Assembly (NCBI GenBank): GCA_025057155.1
Contig: JANWYD010000004.1
Coordinates: forward strand, 232,739-296,738
DNA: 64,000 nt
Direction of reading: 5' to 3'
DNA from: Chloroflexaceae bacterium
GTDB lineage: Bacteria > Chloroflexota > Chloroflexia > Chloroflexales > Chloroflexaceae
The translations under genes were made by a program, and so were the position numbers. Below, piece by piece: positions 31,799 through 39,900 of the stretch (the stretch's first letter is position 1; each line of letters begins with the position of its first letter). The notes under the pieces are model-generated. The model saw nothing but the letters and a program-made list of their open reading frames with translations. It was not told the DNA's origin and searched no databases.

Positions 31799-33739
31799 TC
31801 AAGCCGGCAGCGGCCCGGCCGCTGGCGGAGGCGTGGGCAAAGCCGGCTTCTCGGCAGTCTTGCCGTTGCGGCTCATATCAAGCGTCAGCGGCTTGACGCG
31901 GCTAAGCAGTTCGGCCAGTTGCTCGCCTTCGAGGGTCTCGAATTCCAGCAGGGCATTGGCCATATCATCGAGAACCGCGCGATTGTTGATCAGGATCTGC
32001 ATGGCGGTCTCGTAGGCCTCAACGGCCAGCCGATGCACCTCCTCATCAATCTGGCGTGCAACCTCATCGCCGTAGTTGCGCTGCTCGCTGATCTCACGGC
32101 CAAGGAAAATCAACTCTTCCTTCTCGCCGAACACCAGCGGGCCGAGCTTGTCACTCATTCCGTAGCGCGTCACCATCGCACGGGCGGTACGGGTCACCGA
32201 GACCAGATCCTGCGAGGCGCCGGTGGTGATCTCCTCGGGGCCAAAGACGATTTCCTCGGCGGCGCGGCCACCCATGGCGACCACCATCTCTGCCTTGAAG
32301 TAGGCCAGACTCTGCAGGCCAAGGTTGTCCTCGTCAGGCAGGAACAGGGCGTAGCCCCCGGCCCGTCCGCGAGGGATGATCGTCACCTTCTGCAACTTGT
32401 TGGCCCGCGGCATCGCCGCGCCAGTGATGGCGTGACCGGACTCGTGGTAGGCGACGACCAGCTTCTTGCGGTCGGTCATGACCCGCGAGCGCCGCTCGGG
32501 GCCGCCGAGAGCCACGCGCTCGATGGCATCCTGGAGTTCGGCCATGCTGATCTTCTTCTTCGAGCGCCGGGCGGCGAGGATGGCGGCTTCGTTCACGGCG
32601 TTCATCAGATCGGCCCCGGAGAAGCCCGGTGTAAGACGCGCAATAACCTCAATATTGACGTCTTCGTCCAGCGGCTTGCCCTTAGTGTGCACCTTGAGAA
32701 TATCAATCCGACCGCGAACGTCGGGCGCATCGAGCACCACCTGGCGGTCGAACCGGCCCGGACGCACCAGTGCTGGATCGAGCACATCGGGGCGGTTCGT
32801 AGCGGCGATCACGATTACGTTGGTGTTCGTATCGAACCCGTCCATCTCCACCAGGATCTGGTTGAGGGTCTGCTCACGCTCATCGTGGGAGCCGCCCAGG
32901 CCGGCGCCGCGCTGGCGACCGACAGCGTCAATTTCGTCAATAAACACGATGCAGGGCGCGTTGCGCTTGGCCTGGTCAAAGAGGTCGCGCACGCGCGAGG
33001 CGCCCACGCCAACGAACATCTCAACGAACTCAGAACCGGAGATGCTGAAGAAGGGCACGCCCGCTTCGCCGGCCACGGCGCGGGAGAGAAGCGTCTTACC
33101 CGTTCCGGGCGGGCCAACCATGAGAACGCCGCGCGGAATGCGCGCGCCGAGGGCGGCGAACTTGTCGGGATACTTCAAAAACTCAACGATCTCCGTCAGA
33201 TCCTGCTTGGCTTCCTCCTGGCCGGCCACGTCAGCAAATGTGACCGTCGGCTTATCGCCAGAGAACATGCGAGCACGGCTCTTGCCGAAGGAAAGGGCCT
33301 GATTGTTCGATCCCTGGGCCTGGCGCATGAAAAAGACGAAAAAGCCGATCAGCAAGAGGGTTGGCAACAGGATGGTGAAGATGCTTAACAGCCCGCCCCA
33401 TGCCGGAGCAGGGCTGACCCGGACATTGATAAGCTGTTTGCCGTCAGAGGACGTAAGCGGCACACCCCAATCCGCAAGCAGACCCATCACGCTATCGTTC
33501 GACTCCAGGCGTGAACGATACTCGGTGCCATCAGTGTAGGTGACGATGATCTGCTCATCGCCGGCCTGCGCAGCAATTTGCTTAATCCGACCGGCCTTTG
33601 CGTCGGCTATGACCTCAGCGATGCCCTTCTCATTACTCTGGGTCGAGTTTTGCCCAAAATACTGGAAGAACAGCGCAAGCGCGGCGACCAGGATGATCAG
33701 ATACACAAAGCTATTCTTTAACCAGCGATTATCGCCCAT
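31799..33739 (-). CDS. ftsH: ATP-dependent zinc metalloprotease FtsH
   Basis: 646 residues. Start ATG 33739 ([11 protein letters not shown]), where homologues begin; the opening runs on to 33865 without support. Two membrane helices (about 8-26 and 115-135) flank a small periplasmic domain. The AAA+ module has GPPGTGKT (about 207-214), [11 protein letters not shown] (Walker B) and the second region of homology with [18 protein letters not shown]. The protease zinc site is HESGH (about 432-436) with a downstream Asp. The C-terminus is Pro/Ala-rich. It degrades misfolded membrane proteins and short-lived regulators. It has its own promoter. Confidence 0.97.
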   Translation of the reverse strand: MGDNRWLKNSFVYLIILVAALALFFQYFGQNSTQSNEKGIAEVIADAKAGRIKQIAAQAGDEQIIVTYTDGTEYRSRLESNDSVMGLLADWGVPLTSSDGKQLINVRVSPAPAWGGLLSIFTILLPTLLLIGFFVFFMRQAQGSNNQALSFGKSRARMFSGDKPTVTFADVAGQEEAKQDLTEIVEFLKYPDKFAALGARIPRGVLMVGPPGTGKTLLSRAVAGEAGVPFFSISGSEFVEMFVGVGASRVRDLFDQAKRNAPCIVFIDEIDAVGRQRGAGLGGSHDEREQTLNQILVEMDGFDTNTNVIVIAATNRPDVLDPALVRPGRFDRQVVLDAPDVRGRIDILKVHTKGKPLDEDVNIEVIARLTPGFSGADLMNAVNEAAILAARRSKKKISMAELQDAIERVALGGPERRSRVMTDRKKLVVAYHESGHAITGAAMPRANKLQKVTIIPRGRAGGYALFLPDEDNLGLQSLAYFKAEMVVAMGGRAAEEIVFGPEEITTGASQDLVSVTRTARAMVTRYGMSDKLGPLVFGEKEELIFLGREISEQRNYGDEVARQIDEEVHRLAVEAYETAMQILINNRAVLDDMANALLEFETLEGEQLAELLSRVKPLTLDMSRNGKTAEKPALPTPPPAAGPLPA

Positions 33740-34087
33740 TCGTTGTGTCCATCCCTCTAGGGTTGTCCCTCTACTACGGGTTGAAAGCGACAGCAGTGCG
33801 GAGCGGCCATAAGCGCATTCATCGCTGCGCTCGGGGAACGCACGTGGGGCGGCGTCTATAGACAACGCGAATGCACCGCCTTAGCGCCGCGCATTCGGAC
33901 GCCGTGGCTAAATTATACCAAATGCGATCTCCCCCTTCAAGGGAACCAGATCACACGTGGATTGTAATCTGGCTCACTTCACAAACGGGGAGTTGCTGGA
34001 AGTTCATGGATTTCCTGCCCCCTTCCCTCTGCCAGAGATGTCTGCATGGGTGAGGGGCAACCTTACGCCTGGGGCGTTGCACCAATG
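33740..34087. other. gap between ftsH and tilS-hpt
   Basis: Apart from the ftsH promoter at 33912-33940 and its roughly 165-nt leader, I see nothing convincing. The part 33950-34087 is downstream of tilS-hpt on the minus strand and contains no strong hairpin with a T-run. Confidence 0.45.
33912..33940 (-). promoter_or_regulatory. promoter of ftsH
   Basis: Minus strand TTGAAG (33935-33940), 17-nt spacer ending TGG, TATAAT (33912-33917): a consensus plus extended -10 promoter. The start would be near 33905. Confidence 0.8.
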
Positions 34088-36202
34088 CTATGCTCCGTAG
34101 ACCTCGCGCTTGAGGATGCCGATGTAGGGCAAATTTCGGTAGCGTTCGGCATAGTCCAGGCCATATCCGACGACAAACTCATTGGGAATGTCAAAGCCGA
34201 GGTAATCCACCGGCACATCAGCAACACGACGCTCAGGTTTGTTCAACAGGGTGCAAATACGCAGACTGGCGGGGTTGCGGCGAAGCAATTGCCCGCGCAG
34301 GTAGGCCAGAGTCAGGCCACTATCAATAATATCCTCAACGATCAGCACATGCCGCCCGGCGATGTCGGTGTCCAGATCCTTCAGCAGCCGCACCACGCCG
34401 CTTGACTCGGTCGAGGCGCCATAGCTGGCTATGGCAATGAAATCCATCGCCACGGGCAGTTCGATGCTCCGGGCCAGATCCATCATAAACATGGCGCAGC
34501 CTTTCAACACTCCAACCAGGAGCAAATCCCCCGCCTCGGCGTAATCGGCGGTGATCCGCGCCCCCAACTCGGCAATGCGCGTCTGCAGTTCCTCCGTCGA
34601 AATGAGCACTCTGGCGATATCTCGGTGCATACGCCCCTCTACTGCTCGCTGACCCCGCCGCCAGCCAGGTTGCGCTGATGGTTCCCGTGTCGTGATCATC
34701 CCGATCCAGATTGTACCCTGACTCCGCTCCGTGGCGACGAAACGCCGGTCGGCGCGATGGCCTGGCACCCAGACCACCGCGGTCGGGGTGGCAAGGAGGG
34801 GCCAGGCATCGCGCAGCCCGCGTGGCACTTTGCGATCCACAAAGAAATCCTGCAGCAAGCGGCTTCCGGGCGCGCCGAGGGGCCGGAAGCGGTCGCCGGG
34901 TCGGCGGCGACGCAGCACCAGAGGGCCGTCGAGAGCCTGCGGATCGAGGGCCACCCACCAGGCAGAAGGAGTGACGGGCGGCTCGGTCTGCGCGATGCAC
35001 ATCCAGCCTCCCCCGAGGTCGAGACGCCCTGGCAACGCAATAGGTAGTTCGTCCACGGCCAGTTGCGGCGCATCGCCGGGCGGAGAGACGGAGAGGGGGG
35101 CCAGGATCAGGCGCTCTTGCTCCACCTCCAGACGCAGGGTGGCGCCCAGGCGCAAACGCCGGCCGGGATGCGCCGCCAGAGCGCAGGCGGCCTCGATCTG
35201 CGGCTGGCTTACCTCCTCCAGGCCCAGCCGCGCCGCCGCGCGCCGCATTGCGTAGCGCCGCAGCGCGGGATGGAGCCGCTCCCACGCGGAGCGGCGCAGG
35301 ATGATCGCCGTGGGGGTCTCCACGGTAAGCGTCGGCCAGACGGCGTCGAGTTGAGCTTGCAGAAAATCATAGTCGGCGGCGCAGATTGCCGCGGTTCGGC
35401 CCAGTGTCTCCACGATGCGCGGGTTCTCGGCGGCGAGGGCGGTCAGCAGCCGCCGGACGCGCGTGCGAGCGTAGCGCTCGGCCCGGTTGCTGGGATCCTC
35501 TAACGGCGCAAGGTTGTGTTCTCGGCAGTAGCTTTCAATCGCGGCGCGAGTGATGCCAAGCAGGGGTCGTACGAGTGGCGGCCCTGGAGTTGCCGCTGGT
35601 CCCGTGAGATCTGGCGGTTGGATTGCGATTTCAGCGGCAGAAACAAGGGTTGGCGGAGGTGCACCCGCAGAGTGGAGAGAGGTTGGCGACGGGACCTTGA
35701 CGGTCTCGACCGCCCATTCGGTCCAGGGAGTCGCTTCGCGCATGCCGCGCAACCCGGCAGGGCCAGCGCCACGCAGAAGGTGGAGTAGCACCGTTTCGGC
35801 CTGATCGTCGGCCTGATGGGCCGCCGCAACCGCCGAGGCGCCGATGGCGCGGGCCGTGGCCGCGAGGAAGGCGTAGCGGGCGCGCCGGGCGGTCGCCATC
35901 ACGTTGTCGCCGCTGGCCCCCGCCAGCGCGGCCACGTCACTTCGCCCGACGCTCACCGGTACGCCCCAGGCCGTTGCCACATCGGCGACGTAACGCGCCT
36001 CATCGAGCGACTCGGGGCGTAGCCCGTGGTCGAAATGGGCCACGTGCAGTCGTGGGCCGTCGGCAGCGCGGAGCCGCCAGAGCAGATGCAGCAAGCACAG
36101 CGAGTCGGGGCCGCCCGACACTGCTGCCAGGATCAGGGCGTCGGGACGCAGCAGTCCGTGGCGTTGCAGCACCGCGCGGAGGTGTGAAAGGAGATCGTTC
36201 AT
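34088..36202 (-). CDS. tilS-hpt: fused tRNA(Ile)-lysidine synthase / hypoxanthine phosphoribosyltransferase
   Basis: 704 residues in one frame. TilS part (1 to about 500): PP-loop SGGPDS at 29-34, [26 protein letters not shown], a substrate-binding middle, and a C-terminal TilS_C end. It converts C34 of tRNA-Ile2(CAU) to lysidine so the tRNA reads AUA. Hpt part (525-704): begins at Met525 and has [16 protein letters not shown], the [10 protein letters not shown] flexible loop and the PRPP motif [13 protein letters not shown]; it salvages hypoxanthine and guanine. The Met525 codon (34630) has AGAGGGG just upstream, so free Hpt may also be made. The tilS ATG lies 7 nt after the T-run of a tRNA terminator and lacks a Shine-Dalgarno. 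Confidence 0.93.
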   Translation of the reverse strand: MNDLLSHLRAVLQRHGLLRPDALILAAVSGGPDSLCLLHLLWRLRAADGPRLHVAHFDHGLRPESLDEARYVADVATAWGVPVSVGRSDVAALAGASGDNVMATARRARYAFLAATARAIGASAVAAAHQADDQAETVLLHLLRGAGPAGLRGMREATPWTEWAVETVKVPSPTSLHSAGAPPPTLVSAAEIAIQPPDLTGPAATPGPPLVRPLLGITRAAIESYCREHNLAPLEDPSNRAERYARTRVRRLLTALAAENPRIVETLGRTAAICAADYDFLQAQLDAVWPTLTVETPTAIILRRSAWERLHPALRRYAMRRAAARLGLEEVSQPQIEAACALAAHPGRRLRLGATLRLEVEQERLILAPLSVSPPGDAPQLAVDELPIALPGRLDLGGGWMCIAQTEPPVTPSAWWVALDPQALDGPLVLRRRRPGDRFRPLGAPGSRLLQDFFVDRKVPRGLRDAWPLLATPTAVVWVPGHRADRRFVATERSQGTIWIGMITTREPSAQPGWRRGQRAVEGRMHRDIARVLISTEELQTRIAELGARITADYAEAGDLLLVGVLKGCAMFMMDLARSIELPVAMDFIAIASYGASTESSGVVRLLKDLDTDIAGRHVLIVEDIIDSGLTLAYLRGQLLRRNPASLRICTLLNKPERRVADVPVDYLGFDIPNEFVVGYGLDYAERYRNLPYIGILKREVYGA

Positions 36203-36208
36203 CGTACA

Positions 36209-36247
36209 GAAAAAAACTAACGAGTGACAACCTGCTGGTGTCACTCG
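36209..36247 (-). terminator. intrinsic terminator between tRNA(CAT) and tilS-hpt
   Basis: Minus strand: 9-bp perfect stem (36239-36247 with 36221-36229, arm CGAGTGACA) with a 9-nt loop, then TTAG and seven T at 36210-36216. It ends the tRNA transcript; tilS-hpt begins immediately beyond it, so tilS mRNA probably arises by read-through. Confidence 0.88.
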
Positions 36248-36252
36248 CCCGG

Positions 36253-36327
36253 TGGTGTCGGAGGCGGGATTCGAACCCGCGACCTAACGATTATGAGCCG
36301 TTTGCTCTACCGCTGAGCTACCCCGAC
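36253..36327 (-). tRNA. tRNA with CAT anticodon: elongator tRNA-Met, or tRNA-Ile2
   Basis: 75 nt including encoded CCA. Acceptor GTCGGGG/CTCCGAC with one G.T pair, D arm GCTC-AGCGGTA-GAGC, anticodon stem AACGG/TCGTT around loop CTCATAA, variable loop AGGTC, T arm GCGGG-TTCGAAT-CCCGC, discriminator A. A paired G1-C72 rules out the initiator. A CAT loop of this form is shared by elongator Met and by the Ile2 species modified by TilS, and position directly upstream of tilS makes Ile2 a serious option. Confidence 0.93.
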
Positions 36328-36338
36328 GATCGCAGTCA

Positions 36339-36367
36339 ATTGTACCACGGCGGAGAGGCAGCGTCAA
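36339..36367 (-). promoter_or_regulatory. promoter of the tRNA-tilS-hpt unit
   Basis: Minus strand TTGACG (36362-36367), 17-nt spacer ending TGG, TACAAT (36339-36344). Transcription would start about 5 nt before the mature tRNA 5' end. Confidence 0.82.
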
Positions 36368-36580
36368 CGCGAGCAGGTCACGGCGGCTTGAAATTTTGCC
36401 GCCGCTTCCAGGTTGTCAGTTGGCGGTAGCGGCCTCACTGACGGGTTGGGATCCCGGGGCGCCCATACAGAACTTCTTGCTCCTGGCTTCATCTCTCCGC
36501 GCCTGACTCCTCGGGAGCGTCCCATGCATCGCGCCGGCCTTTGCACGATTATTGCACGACCGTTAACAGGTGAAGGGAAG

Positions 36581-36609
36581 TTGAATCTCGCGCGTTGCGG
36601 TGCTACTAT
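36581..36609 (+). promoter_or_regulatory. candidate promoter, probably for the 2Fe-2S protein gene
   Basis: TTGAAT (36581-36586), 17-nt spacer, TACTAT (36604-36609). The next real gene begins at 36855, so the leader would be about 240 nt and would contain the inverted repeat at 36754-36842. Confidence 0.5.
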
Positions 36610-36753
36610 GACGAACACCGTTCCCATCGGCAAGATCGCCTACGAGTCCGGTGGTTACCGCGGCAAAAACGTGGTGTCTCTGGCGGCGCCGCCCCTCTCA
36701 TTGGGTGTGTGGCCGCACCGAGCCTGAGGCATATCGAGCCTGAGAGCGACCGA

Positions 36754-36842
36754 GGGGCGGGGAGTGGGCAGCAGGGAGTAGCGAGCAGGAAGGTGGAACG
36801 ACGCCTCTAGCATTCCCCGCTCCCCACTCCCTGCTCCCCGCC
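36754..36842. repeat. imperfect inverted repeat of GGGGAGTGGG/GCAGGGAGTAG units
   Basis: Left arm 36754-36789 (purine-rich) and right arm 36811-36842 (pyrimidine-rich, CCCCGCTCCCCACTCC) can pair imperfectly across about 21 nt. It ends 12 bp before the ferredoxin ATG, so it may affect its translation. Confidence 0.5.
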
Positions 36843-36854
36843 AGAAAAGCAGTC

Positions 36855-37112
36855 ATGCCCTGCCGCCTGTACCTCTGCACCGGTCCTCATTGCGCGGCGC
36901 GTGGCCCGGGCACGCGTGAAGCGCTTGAGAATGCTCTGTGGGAAGCCGGATTGCACGGCGTCGTCGAACTGCACCTCAGCGGGTGCCAGGACCGCTGCGA
37001 TCGCGGCCCGAACTTGCTGGTGCAGCCCGGCAACCGTCGCTATAGCTACGTAACCCCGGAACAGGCGGTGGTAATTGTGCGTGACGACCTCGCTGCTCCT
37101 GAAGCCCCGTGA
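36855..37112 (+). CDS. small thioredoxin-like 2Fe-2S ferredoxin-domain protein
   Basis: 85 residues. Four Cys are spaced as in the thioredoxin-like [2Fe-2S] family (also the NuoE/HoxE cluster domain): LCTGPHC near the N-terminus (Cys 8 and 13) and LSGCQDRCDRGPNLLV in the middle (Cys 44 and 48), followed by YSYVTPEQA. Length fits the free-standing versions. It likely carries electrons in the cytoplasm; the partner is unknown. No strong Shine-Dalgarno is present before ATG 36855. The neighbouring mrp gene, an Fe-S carrier homologue, makes a shared Fe-S context possible but they are separated by 231 bp and a promoter. Confidence 0.85.
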   Translation: MPCRLYLCTGPHCAARGPGTREALENALWEAGLHGVVELHLSGCQDRCDRGPNLLVQPGNRRYSYVTPEQAVVIVRDDLAAPEAP

Positions 37113-37270
37113 GGTCGCCAGACGACACCGAGCTGGTTCGACATCATCCTGCGCAAGCTCTCAACTCCGGGTTCTGGTCGGCGGCGTAGCCGTCCTACAT
37201 CCATTACTAGAGGCGCAGTAGCGCCAGCCCGGCCCCGAGACTTTCGACAGGTTTATCTTTCATAAATCTC

Positions 37271-37279
37271 TGGTATAAT
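37271..37279 (+). promoter_or_regulatory. extended -10 promoter of mrp
   Basis: TGG-TATAAT (-10 at 37274-37279), about 65 nt before the mrp ATG. The -35 region (TTTATC at 16 nt) is weak, consistent with an extended -10 promoter. Confidence 0.65.
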
Positions 37280-37343
37280 AGAAATCGGCCAATCCCATTT
37301 CGCCAGGAACGGATACCTCCAGCAAGACTTCCGGAGTACGTCC

Positions 37344-38435
37344 ATGGGCCTTTTCACGCGCGGCTCGCCCCAGATTACCGAGCAGCAGGTGCTTGCCGCC
37401 CTCAGCCAGGTACAGGAGCCGGAGCTCGGCGGCGATATTGTCTCACGGCGCATGGTCAAGGACGTGAAGATCAACGGCGGGGCCGTGAGCTTCACTATCG
37501 AACTCACCACGCCAGCCTGCCCGCTCAAGGATCAGATCGCCGCGGAGGCCGAAGCGGCGGTACGGGCCTTGCCAGGGGTGGAAGAGGTCGGCATCGAGTT
37601 TACCTCCAACACGCGCCGCCCGGCGGGCATCCCTGAGCAGGCCCCCATTCCCGGCGTCGCGAATGTGATCGCCGTGGCCGCCGGCAAGGGCGGCGTGGGC
37701 AAAAGCACCATCGCGGCTAACCTCGCCGTAGCCTTGGGCCTGGAGGGCGCGCGGGTCGGGCTGCTCGACGCCGATGTGTTCGGGCCCAGCATGCCGCTGA
37801 TGTTCGGGGTGCGCGGGCAACCCGAAGCCTTTCAGAACGAGAAGGGCGAGGCAATGATGATCCCGCTGGAGGGCCACGGCATCAAGCTGATCTCGGTGGG
37901 CTTTCTAATTGACGAGAGCCAGCCGGTGATCTGGCGCGGACCGATGGTGAGCCAGTTGCTCCGTCAGTTCCTCTACAACGTGGCCTGGGCGCCCCTCGAC
38001 TACCTGATCATCGATCTGCCGCCCGGCACCGGCGATGTGGCGTTAACACTGGCGCAGAGCCTGCCTCTCACCGGCAGCTTGATTGTCACCACGCCGCAGG
38101 CCGTGGCCACCGCTGATGTTATTAAGGCCATGGAGATGTTCAAGAAAGTGAACGTGCCGTTGCTGGGCATCGTCGAAAACATGGCCTACTTCGTCGCCCC
38201 CGACACAGGGAAACGCTATGACATCTTCGGCGTGGGCGGCGCCGAGCGCCTCGCGGCGCGCCTGGGCGTACCCTTGCTGGGCCAGATCCCCCTGGGTATC
38301 GCCGTGCGCGAGGGTGGCGACAGCGGCGTGCCGGCAGTGATCAGCGACGCCCCCGACGCCTATGCCGATCTCTTCCGCCAGATTGCGCGCCAGCTCGCCG
38401 CGCGGATCAGTGTACTCAAGTTCGCCGCTGCGTAG
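37344..38435 (+). CDS. mrp: Mrp/NBP35 family Fe-S carrier ATPase
   Basis: 363 residues. An N-terminal MIP18/DUF59 domain (about 10-90, VLAALSQVQEPELGGDIV and TPACPLKDQI with its conserved Cys) precedes the deviant-Walker ATPase: GKGGVGKS at 114-121, DADVFGPSMP, and the DLPPGTGDVALTLAQ block. The protein binds and transfers Fe-S clusters as a dimer. The CxxC pair normally found near the C-terminal third is absent: the matching position reads AYFVAPDTGKRYDIFG. This Cys-less form is seen in some other lineages too, so cluster binding may use other ligands. A strong start at ATG 37344. Confidence 0.92.
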   Translation: MGLFTRGSPQITEQQVLAALSQVQEPELGGDIVSRRMVKDVKINGGAVSFTIELTTPACPLKDQIAAEAEAAVRALPGVEEVGIEFTSNTRRPAGIPEQAPIPGVANVIAVAAGKGGVGKSTIAANLAVALGLEGARVGLLDADVFGPSMPLMFGVRGQPEAFQNEKGEAMMIPLEGHGIKLISVGFLIDESQPVIWRGPMVSQLLRQFLYNVAWAPLDYLIIDLPPGTGDVALTLAQSLPLTGSLIVTTPQAVATADVIKAMEMFKKVNVPLLGIVENMAYFVAPDTGKRYDIFGVGGAERLAARLGVPLLGQIPLGIAVREGGDSGVPAVISDAPDAYADLFRQIARQLAARISVLKFAAA

Positions 38436-38444
38436 GTAGTTTGT

Positions 38445-38552
38445 GGGACTGTGGAGGTGTAGAGGTGTGGAGCTGTAGCGATGTGATGTAGAGGTGCGGG
38501 GAGTTACAGGGGAACGCCCGCACCTGCACATTTCCACACCTCCACACCTCCC
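38445..38552. repeat. imperfect inverted repeat, GGAGGTGTAGAG family
   Basis: Left arm GGGACTGTGGAGGTGT... (38445-38472), right arm ...ACACCTCCACACCTCCC (38521-38552), with further GTAGAGGTG units between. It is related to 3284-3373. It lies between mrp and moaA. Confidence 0.6.
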
Positions 38553-38570
38553 ATCGCAATGAGGCGTGCC

Positions 38571-39635
38571 ATGACCAACGAACACCCGATGAAGGGCGTC
38601 ATCCCCATTAGCTTCTACGAGCCGCAGCGCCTTCCGCGCTATCCGACCGATGTTCCCGCCCACGACAGCTTTGGCCGGCGTATTGATTACCTGCGCGTCT
38701 CGCTCACTGACCGCTGCAACATGCGCTGTGTCTACTGCATGCCGGCGATAGGGATGCGCTTCCAGCCCCGCCCCGAGTTGCTGACCAACGACGAGTTGCT
38801 GCTGGTTGTGCGCGCTGCCGCCGCCGCCGGCTTCCGTAAGCTGCGCCTTACCGGCGGCGAGCCGACCCTGCGCCAGGATCTGGTCGAGTTGATCCGCGCG
38901 ATGAAGGCCATCCCCGGCATCGAACAGATCGCTCTGACCACCAATGCCCTGCGGTTGCGGCGCCTTGCCGCGCCGCTCAAAGCTGCCGGGCTTGATCGGG
39001 TGAACATCAGCATTGATAGCCTCGACCCGGTAAAGTTCCGCCAGATGACCCGCGGCGGCAATCTCGATGAGGTCTGGGCGGGCATTCAGGCCGCCGATGA
39101 GGCGGGCTTGCACCCGATCAAGCTCAACGCCGTGGTGGTGCGCGGGATGAATGATGATGAGGTGGTGCAACTGGCCGCCCTGACCACGCAATACCCCTGG
39201 GAGTTCCGCTTCATCGAGGTGATGCCGCTGACCGGCGTGGCTGGCCTGGCCGAAGAGGGCGTGGTGAGCACTGCCGAACTGATCGCCCGCATCGAGGCCC
39301 ATTTCGGCCCGCTGATCCCCTATGGTCAGGACCCCTCTGACCCGGCGCGGCGCTACCGCATCCCGGGTGCGCCGGGCAAGCTTGGCTTTATCAGCGCCGT
39401 GACCGATCCCTTCTGCGCTACCTGTAACCGCATGCGCCTCACCGCCGACGGGCGGTTGCACCTCTGCCTGCTCCGCGACGACGAAGTGGATCTGCGGGCA
39501 GCCATCCGCGCCGGGGCGACGCAGGCCGAGGTGGAGCAACTGATCCGCCACGCGGTGCAGTTGAAGCCCTGGGGCCATGGTCTGCCCGAAGGCGTGCTGC
39601 CAACCCTGCGCGGCATGTCGGAACTGGGGGGCTGA
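38571..39635 (+). CDS. moaA: GTP 3',8-cyclase (molybdopterin precursor synthesis)
   Basis: 354 residues from ATG 38571, which has GAGG 6 nt upstream; an in-frame ATG at 38559 is the alternative. The radical SAM cluster is CNMRCVYC. A C-terminal second [4Fe-4S] site uses FCATCNRMR and a later Cys in LHLCLL. The chain ends in SELGG, the C-terminal Gly-Gly needed by MoaA for catalysis. KLRLTGGEPTLR is the canonical GGE motif. It converts GTP to 3',8-cyclo-7,8-dihydro-GTP with MoaC for molybdenum cofactor. No other moa genes are nearby. Confidence 0.95.
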   Translation: MTNEHPMKGVIPISFYEPQRLPRYPTDVPAHDSFGRRIDYLRVSLTDRCNMRCVYCMPAIGMRFQPRPELLTNDELLLVVRAAAAAGFRKLRLTGGEPTLRQDLVELIRAMKAIPGIEQIALTTNALRLRRLAAPLKAAGLDRVNISIDSLDPVKFRQMTRGGNLDEVWAGIQAADEAGLHPIKLNAVVVRGMNDDEVVQLAALTTQYPWEFRFIEVMPLTGVAGLAEEGVVSTAELIARIEAHFGPLIPYGQDPSDPARRYRIPGAPGKLGFISAVTDPFCATCNRMRLTADGRLHLCLLRDDEVDLRAAIRAGATQAEVEQLIRHAVQLKPWGHGLPEGVLPTLRGMSELGG

Positions 39636-39716
39636 TGTGGTACTGGCCGATAGCCGGCTGTCAGCGGTTTCATCGTGGCGGTGTGCGCCCCTCGAATGAG
39701 CGTCTAATACGAGATG

Positions 39717-39761
39717 AGCGGTTTTCGGAGGAGCAAAGCTCCTCTGAAAACCGCTTTTTTT
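39717..39761 (+). terminator. intrinsic terminator of moaA
   Basis: AGCGGTTTTC-GGAGGAGC / GCTCCTC-T-GAAAACCGCT stem with an AAA loop and one mismatch, ending in a run of seven T (39755-39761). Confidence 0.92.
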
Positions 39762-39834
39762 AGCCGAGGGCCTTGTATATCGCCTATTCGCAAAAGGAGG
39801 CCTGAGAGGGCCTGCTGCCCTTTCGCGCCCTTTA

Positions 39835-39863
39835 TTGCGACCGCCGCCAGGCCGTGCTATTAT
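39835..39863 (+). promoter_or_regulatory. promoter of fabF-holB
   Basis: TTGCGA (39835-39840), 17-nt spacer ending TGC, TATTAT (39858-39863). The leader would be about 30 nt with AAGGAG before ATG 39901. Confidence 0.72.
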
Positions 39864-39900
39864 ACGCCGATAGCGCCCAATCAATGCCAAGGAGATCCGT

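Larger units (their letters stand above)
36368..36854. other. gap between the tRNA promoter and the ferredoxin gene
   Basis: Holds a candidate plus-strand promoter (36581-36609), a 39-codon opening from ATG 36608 that I cannot support as a gene, and the inverted repeat at 36754-36842. Nothing else is recognised. Confidence 0.5.

Noticed and set aside
35974..36429. Frame containing [27 protein letters not shown] sequence
   Set aside because: This is the well-known spurious peptide produced by translating a tRNA gene in antisense; it spans the tRNA(CAT).
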